Of a stretch of 64,000 nt of DNA, positions 41,252-50,444 are shown piece by piece; the stretch's first letter is position 1; every line of letters begins with the position of its first letter. Both the position numbers and the translations under genes were made by a program. The notes beneath the pieces were generated by a model. That model made no database searches, was not told where the DNA came from, and worked only from the letters and a program-made list of their open reading frames with translations. The DNA is taken from the NCBI RefSeq assembly GCF_900114055.1, contig NZ_FORR01000003.1:62001-126000 (forward strand), given 5' to 3'. Source of the DNA: Thermoflavimicrobium dichotomicum (GTDB lineage: Bacteria; Bacillota; Bacilli; Thermoactinomycetales; Thermoactinomycetaceae).

Positions 41252-43141
41252 ATGAATATGACGACTATTCCTCCATCCGTTATTTCTTCTTGGAACCGCA
41301 GTAGAAAATATGGAATCAATCCACAGGAAGCCCATCACCGATCACTCTCGCCAAGAGAATTGCTGGATCGGCAGGCTGTCATGAAAGAACTGTTGGATGC
41401 TTCCCGAGATATTTTGGATCATTTGTATCAGCAGTTGAAACAGACTGACATTATTATTGCTTTAACTGATCAAGATGGCTATCTGGTAGCAACGTGGGGT
41501 TGCCCAACGATTGCAAATCAATTCAGGAAAGGAATATTTGATGTTGGAACCAACTGGAATGAAGATACCAAAGGAACAACAGCGATCGGACTGGCTTTAA
41601 CTGAAAAGCGACCCGTAACTGTTTTGGGGAAACAACATTATTGTCTGGAATACCATGTGTTAGGTTGCAGTGCAACACCCCTTTTTTCAGCAACTGGTGA
41701 GTTATTGGGAATTTTGGGAATTGGCGGAGATGTACGTACCCATTATGATCATTTATTGCCATTGATTGTAGCAGCTGCCCAAGCTTGCCAATCCCGCCTT
41801 CTCTTGCAGAGTACAGAACGGGAGCTAGTCTTGCATTTATGTGAATCGGATACGACGATGAAAAGTTATAAAAAGCCATTGATTTCAGTTGATGAAGAAG
41901 GATTGATCAGACGTATCAACGAAGAAGCTGCCCAGATCTTACAGATGCCAATGGCTGAATGTGTTGGTCGACCTCTTTCTCATTGGATTGGCGAAAAACA
42001 GATGACAAATCTTCTTTCCGCCAAGAACCTTTCACTGAAACAGATGGATGTCGTAAACCCTCCGTCCGCCAACCACCCGCACCGATGGATCATTCAACCC
42101 ATTTTAGATCAACGCCCAAAAGTGTTTCGTAAACTCCATTCGTCCGATGTAAAGCAGCCTGATAACTCCACATCCTTTATAACCCGAGGAGTGAAAATAG
42201 GTAAAGCTGTTGTGCAATGTCCTAGAGTACAAAAACTTTATCGTTTTGCTCTTCGAGTTGCTAAAACCAATGCAAATATCCTTATTTGCGGTGAAACAGG
42301 AACAGGAAAAGGGGTGTTGGCGAAAGAAATTCATCGGGCCAGTGGACGAACAGGTCCTTTTTTAACGTTGAATTGTGGAGCAATTCCTTCACAGTTGATC
42401 GAATCAGAACTGTTTGGCTATGAAAGAGGAGCATTTACTGGCGCAAGAAGCAATGGCCATCAAGGGAAGTTTGAAGCAGCGGATGGCGGTACATTGTTTT
42501 TGGATGAGATTGGCGAGATGTCTCCCATGGCACAAGTGGCTTTATTGAAGGTGTTGGAGGAAAAAGTAATTACGCGTATTGGATCTCATCGTCCGATTCC
42601 AGTGAATGTCCGGATTATTGCTGCTACTAATAAGGATCTGGTCAGAGAAGTAGAAGAAGGCCGGTTTCGTGAAGATTTGTATTATCGATTAAGAGAGATT
42701 GAGTTGGCATTGCCTCCGTTGAGAGAAAGGACAGATCTGGCTTATTTAATAGAGGAATTTATGGCTCAAATTTCTGAAGAATTAAAAATTGGCATGACTT
42801 TGGAATTGGATGCCTATCATGCATTATTGCAATATAAGTGGCCAGGAAACATTAGAGAAATGAGACAAGTGATTCGCCAAGCAGCTTTTCATGCTTATAT
42901 GGGGCGAGAATCTACGACGATTAGCGTGGAGGATCTTTCCTTTTCCAATCAGTTAAAATCGCCCGTTTCTGTTTCATTGCATGAAATGGAGGAAGAAGTG
43001 ATTGCTCGAACACTTCAAGCCACAGGAGGTAATCTCACTGCAGCAGCGAGACAGTTGGGAATTGGTCGTACTACCCTGTATCGGAAACTGTCACAATACC
43101 CCAAGTTGAAACATTTGCATAAACGCCTGCAACAGCGATAA
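41252..43141 (+). CDS. Sigma-54-dependent transcriptional activator (AcoR-like)
   Basis: 629-aa enhancer-binding protein: a GAF-type sensor region (about residues 50-200, with VGTNWNEDTKGTTAIG), a short PAS-like stretch, AAA+ domain with Walker A GETGTGKGVLAKE, sigma-54 contact motif GAFTGA and Walker B GGTLFLDEIGEM, and a Fis-type helix-turn-helix NLTAAARQLGIGRTTLYRKL. ATG 41252 is 16 nt from GGGAGG; no better start lies between. It is divergent from ald-DUF779, which has a sigma-54 promoter, so control of that operon is likely. Confidence 0.9.
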   Translation: MNMTTIPPSVISSWNRSRKYGINPQEAHHRSLSPRELLDRQAVMKELLDASRDILDHLYQQLKQTDIIIALTDQDGYLVATWGCPTIANQFRKGIFDVGTNWNEDTKGTTAIGLALTEKRPVTVLGKQHYCLEYHVLGCSATPLFSATGELLGILGIGGDVRTHYDHLLPLIVAAAQACQSRLLLQSTERELVLHLCESDTTMKSYKKPLISVDEEGLIRRINEEAAQILQMPMAECVGRPLSHWIGEKQMTNLLSAKNLSLKQMDVVNPPSANHPHRWIIQPILDQRPKVFRKLHSSDVKQPDNSTSFITRGVKIGKAVVQCPRVQKLYRFALRVAKTNANILICGETGTGKGVLAKEIHRASGRTGPFLTLNCGAIPSQLIESELFGYERGAFTGARSNGHQGKFEAADGGTLFLDEIGEMSPMAQVALLKVLEEKVITRIGSHRPIPVNVRIIAATNKDLVREVEEGRFREDLYYRLREIELALPPLRERTDLAYLIEEFMAQISEELKIGMTLELDAYHALLQYKWPGNIREMRQVIRQAAFHAYMGRESTTISVEDLSFSNQLKSPVSVSLHEMEEEVIARTLQATGGNLTAAARQLGIGRTTLYRKLSQYPKLKHLHKRLQQR

Positions 43142-43218
43142 ATTGTACTCCTCTTTTCATTTTTTAGGGCATGGTTATTCGTTATATTAAATAAAGTAGT
43201 TGTAAAGGGGGGAGGAGT

Positions 43219-43827
43219 ATGGTGACAACCGTTGATTTGATACGTCACGGTGAAACGATTTGGAATAGAGAAAAAAGATTCCAAGGTCACACAGATATTC
43301 CATTGAGTGAGGAAGGACGAAAACAGGCGGAGGGTTTAGCGAAATACTTGGTTCAAGAAAGGATTTCTGCCATTTATTCGAGTGATTTGTGTCGAGCTTT
43401 CAATACAGCTCAGGCAATTGCGCAAGTTCACTCATTGCCAGTCAAAACATCCGTTTATTTACGTGAACGCCATATGGGCGATTGGGCTGGCCTGACATTG
43501 GATGAGGTGCAAAATCGTTATCCGGATTGGGAAGAAGTTATGATTCATGGTGGAGTATATGGAATCGAAGAAACGAAACAAATGGCCAGGCGTGTGATGT
43601 TTGAATTGGAGCGTTTGGTTCAGAAACATAGAGGAGAGCATATCTGTGTCGTAAGTCATGGTGGTTGTATTCACGCGGTATTAGGGGAAGTGACGCAAGG
43701 CCAACATGACAGAAAGGATGTACGAATTGAGAATACGAGTGTGACACGCCTTCACTTTGATGAGGAAGATGGATGGCAAATAGTATTTGTCAATCAAATG
43801 CCTCACCTGTTAAAGAAAGGAAGATAA
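43219..43827 (+). CDS. Histidine phosphatase family protein (phosphoglycerate mutase-like)
   Basis: 202-aa protein with RHGE at residues 9-12, NREKRFQGHTDIPLSEEG and second His in VVSHGGCIH. It belongs to the same branch as CobC but lies outside the cobalamin genes; the substrate is unknown. SD GGGGGGAGG. The stop is 7 nt from the next gene, so it may share a transcript with the PAP2 phosphatase. Confidence 0.85.
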   Translation: MVTTVDLIRHGETIWNREKRFQGHTDIPLSEEGRKQAEGLAKYLVQERISAIYSSDLCRAFNTAQAIAQVHSLPVKTSVYLRERHMGDWAGLTLDEVQNRYPDWEEVMIHGGVYGIEETKQMARRVMFELERLVQKHRGEHICVVSHGGCIHAVLGEVTQGQHDRKDVRIENTSVTRLHFDEEDGWQIVFVNQMPHLLKKGR

Positions 43828-43834
43828 TCTTATT

Positions 43835-44509
43835 ATGAGATTAAAATTCCTTTCAAATTATTGGTACTATCTAGCGTTATTTGGTTTAATCATGATGGCA
43901 TTTGGATCCTTGAATCTGTTCGCTGAACTGTCAGAGGATCTGCTCGAGAGCGAATTGGAAAATATCGATCAAATGGTTCGCCAAATGGTTGAACATTATC
44001 ATTCGCCAAGTCTGACCTCTTTTTTTACCGTGATTACAGAGCTTGGTTCAACTGGGTTTTTGACCATGTTGACCACAATAACAGTGATGGTACTTCTTTA
44101 CAAGTACAAACGCTGGAAAGAGGCTTTGGCGCTGATTATGGTTGTTGGTACCTGTTCGATATTTACCACTGTTTTCAAACATTTGTTTCAACGCCAACGT
44201 CCAATGGAAGATCCCTTGATCGATGCTACAGGTTACAGTTTTCCTAGTGGTCACTCAGTCGGATCAATGGCTTTTTATGGCTTTTTAATTTATCTCTGCT
44301 TGAAAATGCGTTTGCCTCATTACTGGAAAATGGGGATTAGCTTTTTTTTGGGTTCCGTGATTGTATTGGTTGGATTCAGCCGAATCTATCTGGAAGCTCA
44401 TTATTTGACAGATGTTCTGGCTGGTTTTTCGCTTGGTTTTTTCTGTTTAGCTCTCGTGATTTTATGGAGCGAACTATCGGATTGGCCCAAGAAAAAAACA
44501 GCGAAATGA
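43835..44509 (+). CDS. PAP2-superfamily membrane phosphatase
   Basis: 224-aa integral membrane protein with six likely helices and the three PAP2 signature motifs: KHLFQRQRP, YSFPSGHS and SRIYLEAHYLTDVLAG (catalytic His). Candidate substrates are undecaprenyl diphosphate, phosphatidylglycerol phosphate or phosphatidic acid. The first helix sits at residues 8-27; the catalytic site faces outside. Confidence 0.9.
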   Translation: MRLKFLSNYWYYLALFGLIMMAFGSLNLFAELSEDLLESELENIDQMVRQMVEHYHSPSLTSFFTVITELGSTGFLTMLTTITVMVLLYKYKRWKEALALIMVVGTCSIFTTVFKHLFQRQRPMEDPLIDATGYSFPSGHSVGSMAFYGFLIYLCLKMRLPHYWKMGISFFLGSVIVLVGFSRIYLEAHYLTDVLAGFSLGFFCLALVILWSELSDWPKKKTAK

Positions 44510-44601
44510 AAATCAGCTTTTTCATCCTCTGATGATGTTGCTCGGAAACATGCAGGTCTATTGACAAAACCGGCAAATAACGACAACTTTGTCAACAAGC
44601 A

Positions 44602-44631
44602 GAGCCATATCGAAATCAATCGATATGGCTC
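44602..44631. terminator. Strong stem-loop between convergent genes
   Basis: Perfect 11-bp stem GAGCCATATCG / CGATATGGCTC with eight-base loop, between convergent genes. No clean T run follows on either strand, so it may terminate weakly or have another role. Confidence 0.5.
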
Positions 44632-44696
44632 ATTTCAATTTCCAATCCTTTGGTCAACAGCTTCGAATTCAGTTAACAGTTGATATCGCCACGTCA

Positions 44697-45629
44697 TTAT
44701 AAGTCAAAGTGTTCAATGGAGAAGAAGTGACGGGTTCGTTGTATAAAATCGTGGCCAACCACCATTTGTAAATGTTTTGGTAAGATCGTTAACGTGGCTG
44801 GAGTAAATGTTTTCTTTTCTCCATCGCAATCTACTTTTTGAACTGGATGTGTATTGATTTGCAAAGACTTGGCCTGAAAGTAAAAGAGATCTTCACTGTT
44901 GGGACGTTCATCAATGAGATGGGAATAGAGGATCGATCGCAACGCTTCTAATGAGGCTTTACGAATAATCAGGACATCGAGTAATCCGTCTTGTACATTA
45001 TTTCGTGGGAAGTATGTTTCCATACCTCCTACATAGGAGCCGTTGCCGACAATCATCATGGTGGCATAGCCGCGAAAGTAATGGCTTTCTGATGTGACTT
45101 CAAGAAAAAAAGAAGGTGGTTGTGAGAACGACTGTACAGCACTTAGGTAGTAAGCTAAACGTCCCCAGTCCCTTTTGATATCAGGGTCAATCTGTTCAGA
45201 TACCTGAGTAATTAATCCGACTCCCCAAAAGTTGAGAAAATATCGGTCATTATGTTTGCCAACGTCTACAGGAGCTATTTTTCCTTCCATCAGTTGTTCA
45301 ATGGCTTCTTCTGGCTCTTGGGAAATACCCAGAGTTCGAGAAAAGTCATTACAGGTTCCACCAGGCAGGATGGCGAAGATGGGTCTTTGAGGTAATGGGC
45401 ATAGAGCGTTGATCAGTTCATGAACGGTTCCATCTCCGCCTACAGATACAATCATATCCACATGATTTGCAATGGAGCGTACAATTTCCGTGCCATCACC
45501 TGGTTTTGACACTAAATAAACGCCAACGTCTGGGGACTTTTGCTCCAATTTCTTTTGGATCATTTCCAGTTTTCCCAATAATTTTTTGTTTCCAGCTGCA
45601 GGGTTAGCAATGATCGCGACACGATTCAT
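44697..45629 (-). CDS. Diacylglycerol kinase family lipid kinase
   Basis: 310-aa protein of the DagK/YegS family: start MNRVAIIANPAAGNKKL, ATP-binding VSVGGDGTVHELINAL, and LPGGTCNDFSRTL, which match the catalytic domain. Later FPRNNVQDGLLDVLII fits the second domain. Lipid substrate (diacylglycerol, undecaprenol or other) not determinable from sequence. SD GGAGG. Confidence 0.9.
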   Translation of the reverse strand: MNRVAIIANPAAGNKKLLGKLEMIQKKLEQKSPDVGVYLVSKPGDGTEIVRSIANHVDMIVSVGGDGTVHELINALCPLPQRPIFAILPGGTCNDFSRTLGISQEPEEAIEQLMEGKIAPVDVGKHNDRYFLNFWGVGLITQVSEQIDPDIKRDWGRLAYYLSAVQSFSQPPSFFLEVTSESHYFRGYATMMIVGNGSYVGGMETYFPRNNVQDGLLDVLIIRKASLEALRSILYSHLIDERPNSEDLFYFQAKSLQINTHPVQKVDCDGEKKTFTPATLTILPKHLQMVVGHDFIQRTRHFFSIEHFDL

Positions 45630-45877
45630 TCAATTTGGTTCCTCCTAATTTTTCATCTTTTACAGAATAACGTGCCATCTACATAAAAACAAGATGACTT
45701 TGAGTGTGATGTGGAGAAGTTGCATCCCTGTTTACCCTTCGCTAATATAAAAAAGGTACTTGTATTTTGTTTGATTCATAAGAGATTTATTTTTTCGGGA
45801 CGGTTTAGGAAATTCGGATGATGTTTGGAAGAGTATGTCTACCATTATCATAAGGATCAAGTAAGGATTGATGCAAT

Positions 45878-46369
45878 ATGACGGCGGAACTGATGACACC
45901 AGAGCACTTATTTAGAGAATTGGAAGACTTAAGACCTTATGAAATAAAAACCATTCATAAATTGGTTGAGGCATTGAAACGTACACGTGACGGACGGCTT
46001 GCTTATATCGAGGCGTTAATGGATTTTCAGCGGCTGGGATTTGATAAAGAAAAAGGAGCATATGTTCATCGGATGTTGATTAAGGAAGAGTTAATGAATC
46101 GCTATAATATTTTACATGGTGGTATTACAGCAACCTTTATTGATACAGCGATGGCTTCGTCCATTTTTCAAGAATTGGGCGAAGAAGCGAAAGTGGTTAC
46201 TGCAGATTTATCCGTCCGCTTTCTTTCTCCAGGAATAAAAGGATGTTTAACTGCTTATACAAATGTGGTAAAAAAAGGGAAAACAATCATTGTTTTAGAA
46301 AGCAAAGTAGAAGATGAACGTAAGAGAAAGATTGCTACAGCTTCATCCACTTTTTTTCGAATACAGTAG
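45878..46369 (+). CDS. PaaI-type hotdog thioesterase
   Basis: 163-aa hotdog-fold protein. The conserved NRYNILHGGITATFIDTAMA (HGG helix) and VTADLSVRFLSPGIKG motifs match PaaI-like acyl-CoA thioesterases. The N-terminal 45 residues form an extra helical segment. The stop is 10 nt before the Nudix gene. A paralogue with similar length lies at 52861-53343. Confidence 0.86.
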   Translation: MTAELMTPEHLFRELEDLRPYEIKTIHKLVEALKRTRDGRLAYIEALMDFQRLGFDKEKGAYVHRMLIKEELMNRYNILHGGITATFIDTAMASSIFQELGEEAKVVTADLSVRFLSPGIKGCLTAYTNVVKKGKTIIVLESKVEDERKRKIATASSTFFRIQ

Positions 46370-46381
46370 GTGAAATCGCAT

Positions 46382-46822
46382 ATGAACAAACCTTATAAAC
46401 TGGTAGCCAAAGCGATTATTTTTCATGAGAATCATGTTTTGGTTTTACGTAAGTCAGAAGAAGAGAGAATCGCTAAAAATTCGCATGGATGGGACTTTCC
46501 AGGTGGAAGTTTGGAACCGGATGAGCTTTTGTTGGATGGATTGGCTCGTGAGTTGGCAGAAGAAATTGGACTAACGGTAAAAGTGATTGCCCCAGCTTAT
46601 GTGTATGATGAAATTCAAGAAGAGAAGCATTTGGTGATTATCAAGTTTGCTTGTGATCAACCAGAAGGACAACTGATACTGAGTCCAGAACATGAATATT
46701 ATCAGTGGATTCCGCTTGAGCAATTACATGAAACAGAAATACCTGAATGGATGAAAGACGAAATTGGTCGTGCTTATCGGATCTATAAGGAATTTCGTAC
46801 GAATGAAGAAAAACACCTATGA
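46382..46822 (+). CDS. Nudix hydrolase
   Basis: 146-aa protein with a complete Nudix box: GGSLEPDELLLDGLARELAE continuing EIGL, with the metal-binding REx2EE residues. It probably hydrolyses a nucleoside diphosphate derivative. ATG 46382 has AGGTGA at eight nt; an earlier GTG at 46370 abuts the stop of the thioesterase gene. Confidence 0.9.
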   Translation: MNKPYKLVAKAIIFHENHVLVLRKSEEERIAKNSHGWDFPGGSLEPDELLLDGLARELAEEIGLTVKVIAPAYVYDEIQEEKHLVIIKFACDQPEGQLILSPEHEYYQWIPLEQLHETEIPEWMKDEIGRAYRIYKEFRTNEEKHL

Positions 46823-46831
46823 TAAAGCAGA

Positions 46832-46894
46832 GTTTCCTTTTCTCGTTGCTCGTCTTTTATCAAAAATAAAGGAGGATGAACGGGAAAAGGAAAC
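46832..46894. repeat. Long imperfect inverted repeat (hairpin of 63 nt)
   Basis: GTTTCCTTTTC (46832-46842) is perfectly complementary to GAAAAGGAAAC (46884-46894), extended by CGTT/AACG after a one-base mismatch and by TTTAT/ATAAA near the tip. It begins 10 nt after the Nudix stop. There is no T run, so it is not a standard terminator. A GGAGGATG lies on the 3' arm. Confidence 0.7.
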
Positions 46895-47071
46895 TTAAAA
46901 ATATCTTTTCGTTTCAGCAAGAGTTTAAGAAAAATGTTGACAGGATATGTTTTTGCTAAAAAAGAAGGAATTTTCCTGATATGATCGTATTAAAAAAAGA
47001 AAGCGGACAAAATGATTTGCTTTGGAATAAATTGATAGCAAATCTGGTTTTGATAGAAGGGAGGTTGAAAG

Positions 47072-47305
47072 ATGAGGTGGAGAAATAGAAAATTAAGAAA
47101 GCGTCTTTCCTCATTTGAAACCATTTTTCAAAAACATGCTGAGATTTGTCCTCGTTGTCGTGCGTTAATTGTATGGCCGCTCGGTGATGCCATGCCGGAA
47201 ATATGTAGACGTTGTGAAAAAAGATTAATTGAGGGTGATCAAGAAGAAGAAAGCTCAATATATTTAAATGTGAATCGACAATGGCGAGAAATTTTTCACT
47301 TTTGA
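47072..47305 (+). CDS. Hypothetical small zinc-ribbon-like protein, 77 aa
   Basis: 77-aa basic protein with two CxxC-type pairs: ICPRCR and ICRRCE, 22 residues apart, suggesting one structural zinc site. SD GGGAGG is seven nt before ATG. No known family was recognised. Upstream, TTGACA near 46935 could be part of its promoter. Confidence 0.6.
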   Translation: MRWRNRKLRKRLSSFETIFQKHAEICPRCRALIVWPLGDAMPEICRRCEKRLIEGDQEEESSIYLNVNRQWREIFHF

Positions 47306-47399
47306 GTGAGGAATCCTTTCGCTATATTTTTTTGTTCTCCTCATCTTTGAAGAAATGAAAACGAATACTGGTTGAAGTTGTTCGGAAATCTGATTTCTT

Positions 47400-47520
47400 C
47401 TACATCTTCTTTGCTTCCCCATTAGCAACAATCGACTTGCCAAACTGTGTTCCCCAATCACCCAGATGGTTAGTACGAATGGGTTTGTAGCCTTCTGGGC
47501 TTTTTCCATCTCCAGATTTC
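47400..47520 (-). pseudogene. argS: Arginyl-tRNA synthetase (argS) gene fragment
   Basis: On the minus strand a frame ending at TAG (47400-47402) reads [20 protein letters not shown] and then [11 protein letters not shown]. The [12 protein letters not shown] string is the characteristic segment of class I ArgRS after the HIGH region. Only about 40 codons remain, with no start and no catalytic HIGH or KMSKS parts. It is a solitary relic within a 370-nt gap (47306-47675) that shows nothing else. Confidence 0.8.
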
Positions 47521-47675
47521 TGGAAATTAATGGATTCTGTTTTTTCCTTTTAAGAAAAAAGGAGATACGAAGGCAAGAAACGTGACGTTATAAATATGAG
47601 TATAATAAGTCGAGATTTCTTGTTATTTTAAATATTCTGTTTTAGTGGTCGGATATCAGTGGAGGGACGAAAAGC

Positions 47676-48572
47676 ATGAAACAAACATATTATTTTCTTG
47701 GGCTAGAGGATGAACATATGGTGGCTTTGGCTCAAATTCTTAATGATATGGAATATCAGGTCGTTGGTTGGGACTATCTTTTATCCATGTCCATGCGCAA
47801 ATTGCTTGAGGGAAAAGGAATCAAGGTTGAAACGTTTCGCCTTGATGAGATAAAACATGGAGATAGCATCATTGTATTGGAAGCTTATGAGCAAAGAGCG
47901 AAAGAGTTATTATCCCCATTGAACAAAGAGGTCAAGTGGTATAATTATCATGAGTTTATGAGTCAATGGATTCCATTGTATACCAGTATTTCAATTGCTG
48001 GCCTGCAAGGAAAGAAAACATTGGCTCGGCTCATGTTACAGGTGTTGGAATCATTTGTACCTATTTCTTATTTATTAAGCGAAAGTTTGGCGAAAGGTAG
48101 CAAAAACTGTACCTATTTTATTTTTGAAGGATGTGAAGAACCAAAGTATATCGAAGCGTATCAGCCTGATTACCTTGTTATAACCAGTATGGATGGAAGT
48201 CAGAACTCATTGTTTGAGAATAAACAAGCGATAAAACAAACTTATTTACAGATGGTGAAACAAGTAAAAAAGCGGGTTGTAGCCTGTGGGGATGATACAA
48301 ATACACATGTACTGTTAACAGCTGGTCCTGTTTTATTTTATGGATTTGGATTAAACAATGATTTGATTGCAAAAAATGTCGTGGAAGCAGAGGGGCGGCT
48401 GTTTTTTGATGTTTATTTGGATAAACAGTTTCTTGATCGGTTTGAATTGGGATGGTGTGACAAGCAGGCGGTTCTTCACGTATTGGCAATGATCGGGATT
48501 GCCTTGCTAGAAGGATTGGATTTGGTAAAATTGAAGGGGTCCATCCGTTCATTTTCAACGATTCATGTATAA
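47676..48572 (+). CDS. Degenerate MurC-like (Mur ligase) protein
   Basis: 298-aa protein whose order of motifs follows MurC: an N-terminal LALAQILNDMEYQVVGWD like the UDP-binding domain, then ISIAGLQGKKTLARLMLQVLE in place of the AGTHGKTTTT P-loop, FIFEGCEEP in place of the EADE segment, PDYLVITSMDGSQ in place of ITNIxxDH, and VLFYGFGLNNDLIA. The C-terminal ligand-binding domain is missing (MurC is about 430-460 aa). P-loop Thr residues and the metal-binding Glu/His are altered, so ligase activity is unlikely. SD GGAGGG. Confidence 0.7.
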   Translation: MKQTYYFLGLEDEHMVALAQILNDMEYQVVGWDYLLSMSMRKLLEGKGIKVETFRLDEIKHGDSIIVLEAYEQRAKELLSPLNKEVKWYNYHEFMSQWIPLYTSISIAGLQGKKTLARLMLQVLESFVPISYLLSESLAKGSKNCTYFIFEGCEEPKYIEAYQPDYLVITSMDGSQNSLFENKQAIKQTYLQMVKQVKKRVVACGDDTNTHVLLTAGPVLFYGFGLNNDLIAKNVVEAEGRLFFDVYLDKQFLDRFELGWCDKQAVLHVLAMIGIALLEGLDLVKLKGSIRSFSTIHV

Positions 48573-48716
48573 TGCGGGAAGAGCGAATTCTTTTTCCCGG
48601 AAAAGTGTTAGATGGTACGATTTTTTGAACAGCTTTTGCTCATTGAGTATGGATATGATACAATCAGCGAATAAAGTCAAATAATCAAATAATAAGGAAT
48701 GTCGGGAGAGTTTTCT

Positions 48717-49985
48717 ATGGACATTTTGAAAGACTTGCAAGCAAGAGGACTTATTTATCAAAGCACTGATTTGGATGCATTACAAGATAGACTTAGTAAG
48801 GGACCTATTACACTCTATTGTGGATTTGATCCGACTGCAGATAGCTTACATATTGGGCATTTGGTTACGGTATTGACTTTGAGACGGTTTCAGTTGGCAG
48901 GTCATCATCCGATTGCTTTGGTAGGAGGAGCAACGGGTCTGATCGGAGATCCCAGTGGTCGAACATCAGAGCGCACCCTTAACTCTCGCGAAATCGTCAC
49001 TGAATGGACAGAAAAGTTAAAGAAACAATTGTCCCGTTTCCTTGACTTTGAATCTTCCAGCAATCCAGCAAAAATGGTAAACAACTATGACTGGATTCAT
49101 TCCTTGGATGTGATTACCTTTTTGCGGGACATTGGAAAGAATTTCACTATTAACTCCATGTTGGCGAAAGAATCAGTAAGCTCCCGTCTGGAAAGAGGCA
49201 TTTCTTTCACCGAATTCAGCTACATGATTTTACAGGCATATGATTTCTATCAATTACATGAAAAGTATCAATGTGAATTACAAGTAGGTGGCAGTGATCA
49301 GTGGGGAAATATCACGGCAGGTACTGAATTGATTCGTCGTATGCATGAGGAAAAAGTAACAGTGCACGGGTTGACTTTACCACTCATCACAAAGAGTGAT
49401 GGTACGAAGTTTGGCAAGAGTGCTTCTGGCGCTGTTTGGCTGGATCCGGAAAAAACATCACCTTATGCTTTCTATCAGTTCCTGCTTAATGTAGATGACC
49501 ATGATGTGATTAAATTATTGAAAGTATTTACATTCCTGTCTCTGGAAGAGATTAAGGAATTGGAGCAAGAAGTGGCTACACGTCCTGAAAAACGAGTGGC
49601 ACAACGGACACTTGCAGAAGAAGTTACCCGCCTTGTTCATGGAGAAGAGGCACTGAAACGTGCGGTTAATATTACTCAGGCGTTGTTCCATGGCGAGATC
49701 AGAAAACTGACGGCACAGGAAATTGCCGAGGCATTCCAGGATGTTCCGTCCGCTACCATTACGGATCATCAATTGCCATTGGTAGATGTTCTTGTTCAAA
49801 CAGGAGCAGCAAAGTCCAAACGGGAAGCACGTGAATTTATCACAAATGGTGCCGTTACTGTGAATGATGTGAAAGTGACTGATTTAACGATAAAAGTAGA
49901 TGAATTGGATCATTTAGCTGGTAAATACCTGGTTATTCGCAGAGGAAAGAAAAATTACTATTTATGTGAGCTTGCTCAGGCATAA
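48717..49985 (+). CDS. tyrS: Tyrosyl-tRNA synthetase
   Basis: 422-aa class I synthetase. HIGH motif as SLHIGHLV, tyrosine pocket with YCGFDPTADS, signature SDGTKFGKSASGAVWLD in place of KMSKS (the TyrS rather than TyrZ type), and a C-terminal S4-like RNA-binding domain. ATG 48717 lies after GGGAGAG; the earlier ATG at 48699 lacks an SD. No T-box leader (no GGGTGGNACC) was found in the 144 nt upstream. Confidence 0.96.
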   Translation: MDILKDLQARGLIYQSTDLDALQDRLSKGPITLYCGFDPTADSLHIGHLVTVLTLRRFQLAGHHPIALVGGATGLIGDPSGRTSERTLNSREIVTEWTEKLKKQLSRFLDFESSSNPAKMVNNYDWIHSLDVITFLRDIGKNFTINSMLAKESVSSRLERGISFTEFSYMILQAYDFYQLHEKYQCELQVGGSDQWGNITAGTELIRRMHEEKVTVHGLTLPLITKSDGTKFGKSASGAVWLDPEKTSPYAFYQFLLNVDDHDVIKLLKVFTFLSLEEIKELEQEVATRPEKRVAQRTLAEEVTRLVHGEEALKRAVNITQALFHGEIRKLTAQEIAEAFQDVPSATITDHQLPLVDVLVQTGAAKSKREAREFITNGAVTVNDVKVTDLTIKVDELDHLAGKYLVIRRGKKNYYLCELAQA

Positions 49986-50008
49986 GGACTTAACTCCTGC
50001 AAATTCAA

Positions 50009-50045
50009 AAGCTGCCCATTTTCACCAAAATGGGCAGCTTTTTTT
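50009..50045. terminator. Terminator of tyrS
   Basis: Fourteen-bp stem AAGCTGCCCATTTT / AAAATGGGCAGCTT, four-base loop, T run; possibly used from both sides because the next gene is convergent. Confidence 0.95.
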
Positions 50046-50060
50046 GGGTATAACATGACT

Positions 50061-50444
50061 TTATCTCGTTGATTCAAACAGCTCAATCCATTCTCCATCA
50101 GGACCATAGAAGAAAATGTATTTTGAACCATTCGGCAATATGGTTACTTCTTCGTCAATCCATTGAATGTCGTGTTGCTTTAACCGCTCAATCTCCTTTT
50201 CAATGTTATCGACGGTAAAGGCGAGATGATGTACCTTTCCTTCTGCTGGCAATTGATCATTGTATCCTTGAATAAGTTCAAGTTCGGTTTCGTTTGAATC
50301 TTGGAATCCCAGGAATGCGAGTTGAAGATTTTCATTGGGCATGCGATAGAGCAATTTCATACCTAATACTTCCTGATAAAAGCGGATCGAAGCCTCTATG
50401 TCTTTTACCATAACCCCAACATGTTCGATTTTTTTGATAGCCAT
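50061..50444 (-). CDS. VOC-family protein (glyoxalase-like)
   Basis: 127-aa protein with two beta-alpha-beta-beta-beta units. Candidate metal ligands: His in EHVGVMVKD, Glu in ELELIQGY, His in HHLAFTVDNIEKE and Glu in GEWIELFE, in the order of lactoylglutathione lyase type glyoxalase I. A true glyoxalase function is plausible but not proven. SD GGAGA. Confidence 0.85.
   Translation of the reverse strand: MAIKKIEHVGVMVKDIEASIRFYQEVLGMKLLYRMPNENLQLAFLGFQDSNETELELIQGYNDQLPAEGKVHHLAFTVDNIEKEIERLKQHDIQWIDEEVTILPNGSKYIFFYGPDGEWIELFESTR

Noticed and set aside
44602-44631. Bidirectional intrinsic terminator with full confidence
   Set aside because: The stem is strong but no proper T run follows on either strand, so the call was kept at low confidence.
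47264-47509. 81-codon minus-strand frame
   Set aside because: The recognisable ArgRS peptide is in another frame, so this frame is incidental.
48573-48716. T-box leader before tyrS
   Set aside because: The region is short and lacks the GGGTGGNACC core and a specifier loop; tyrS seems to have an ordinary promoter.
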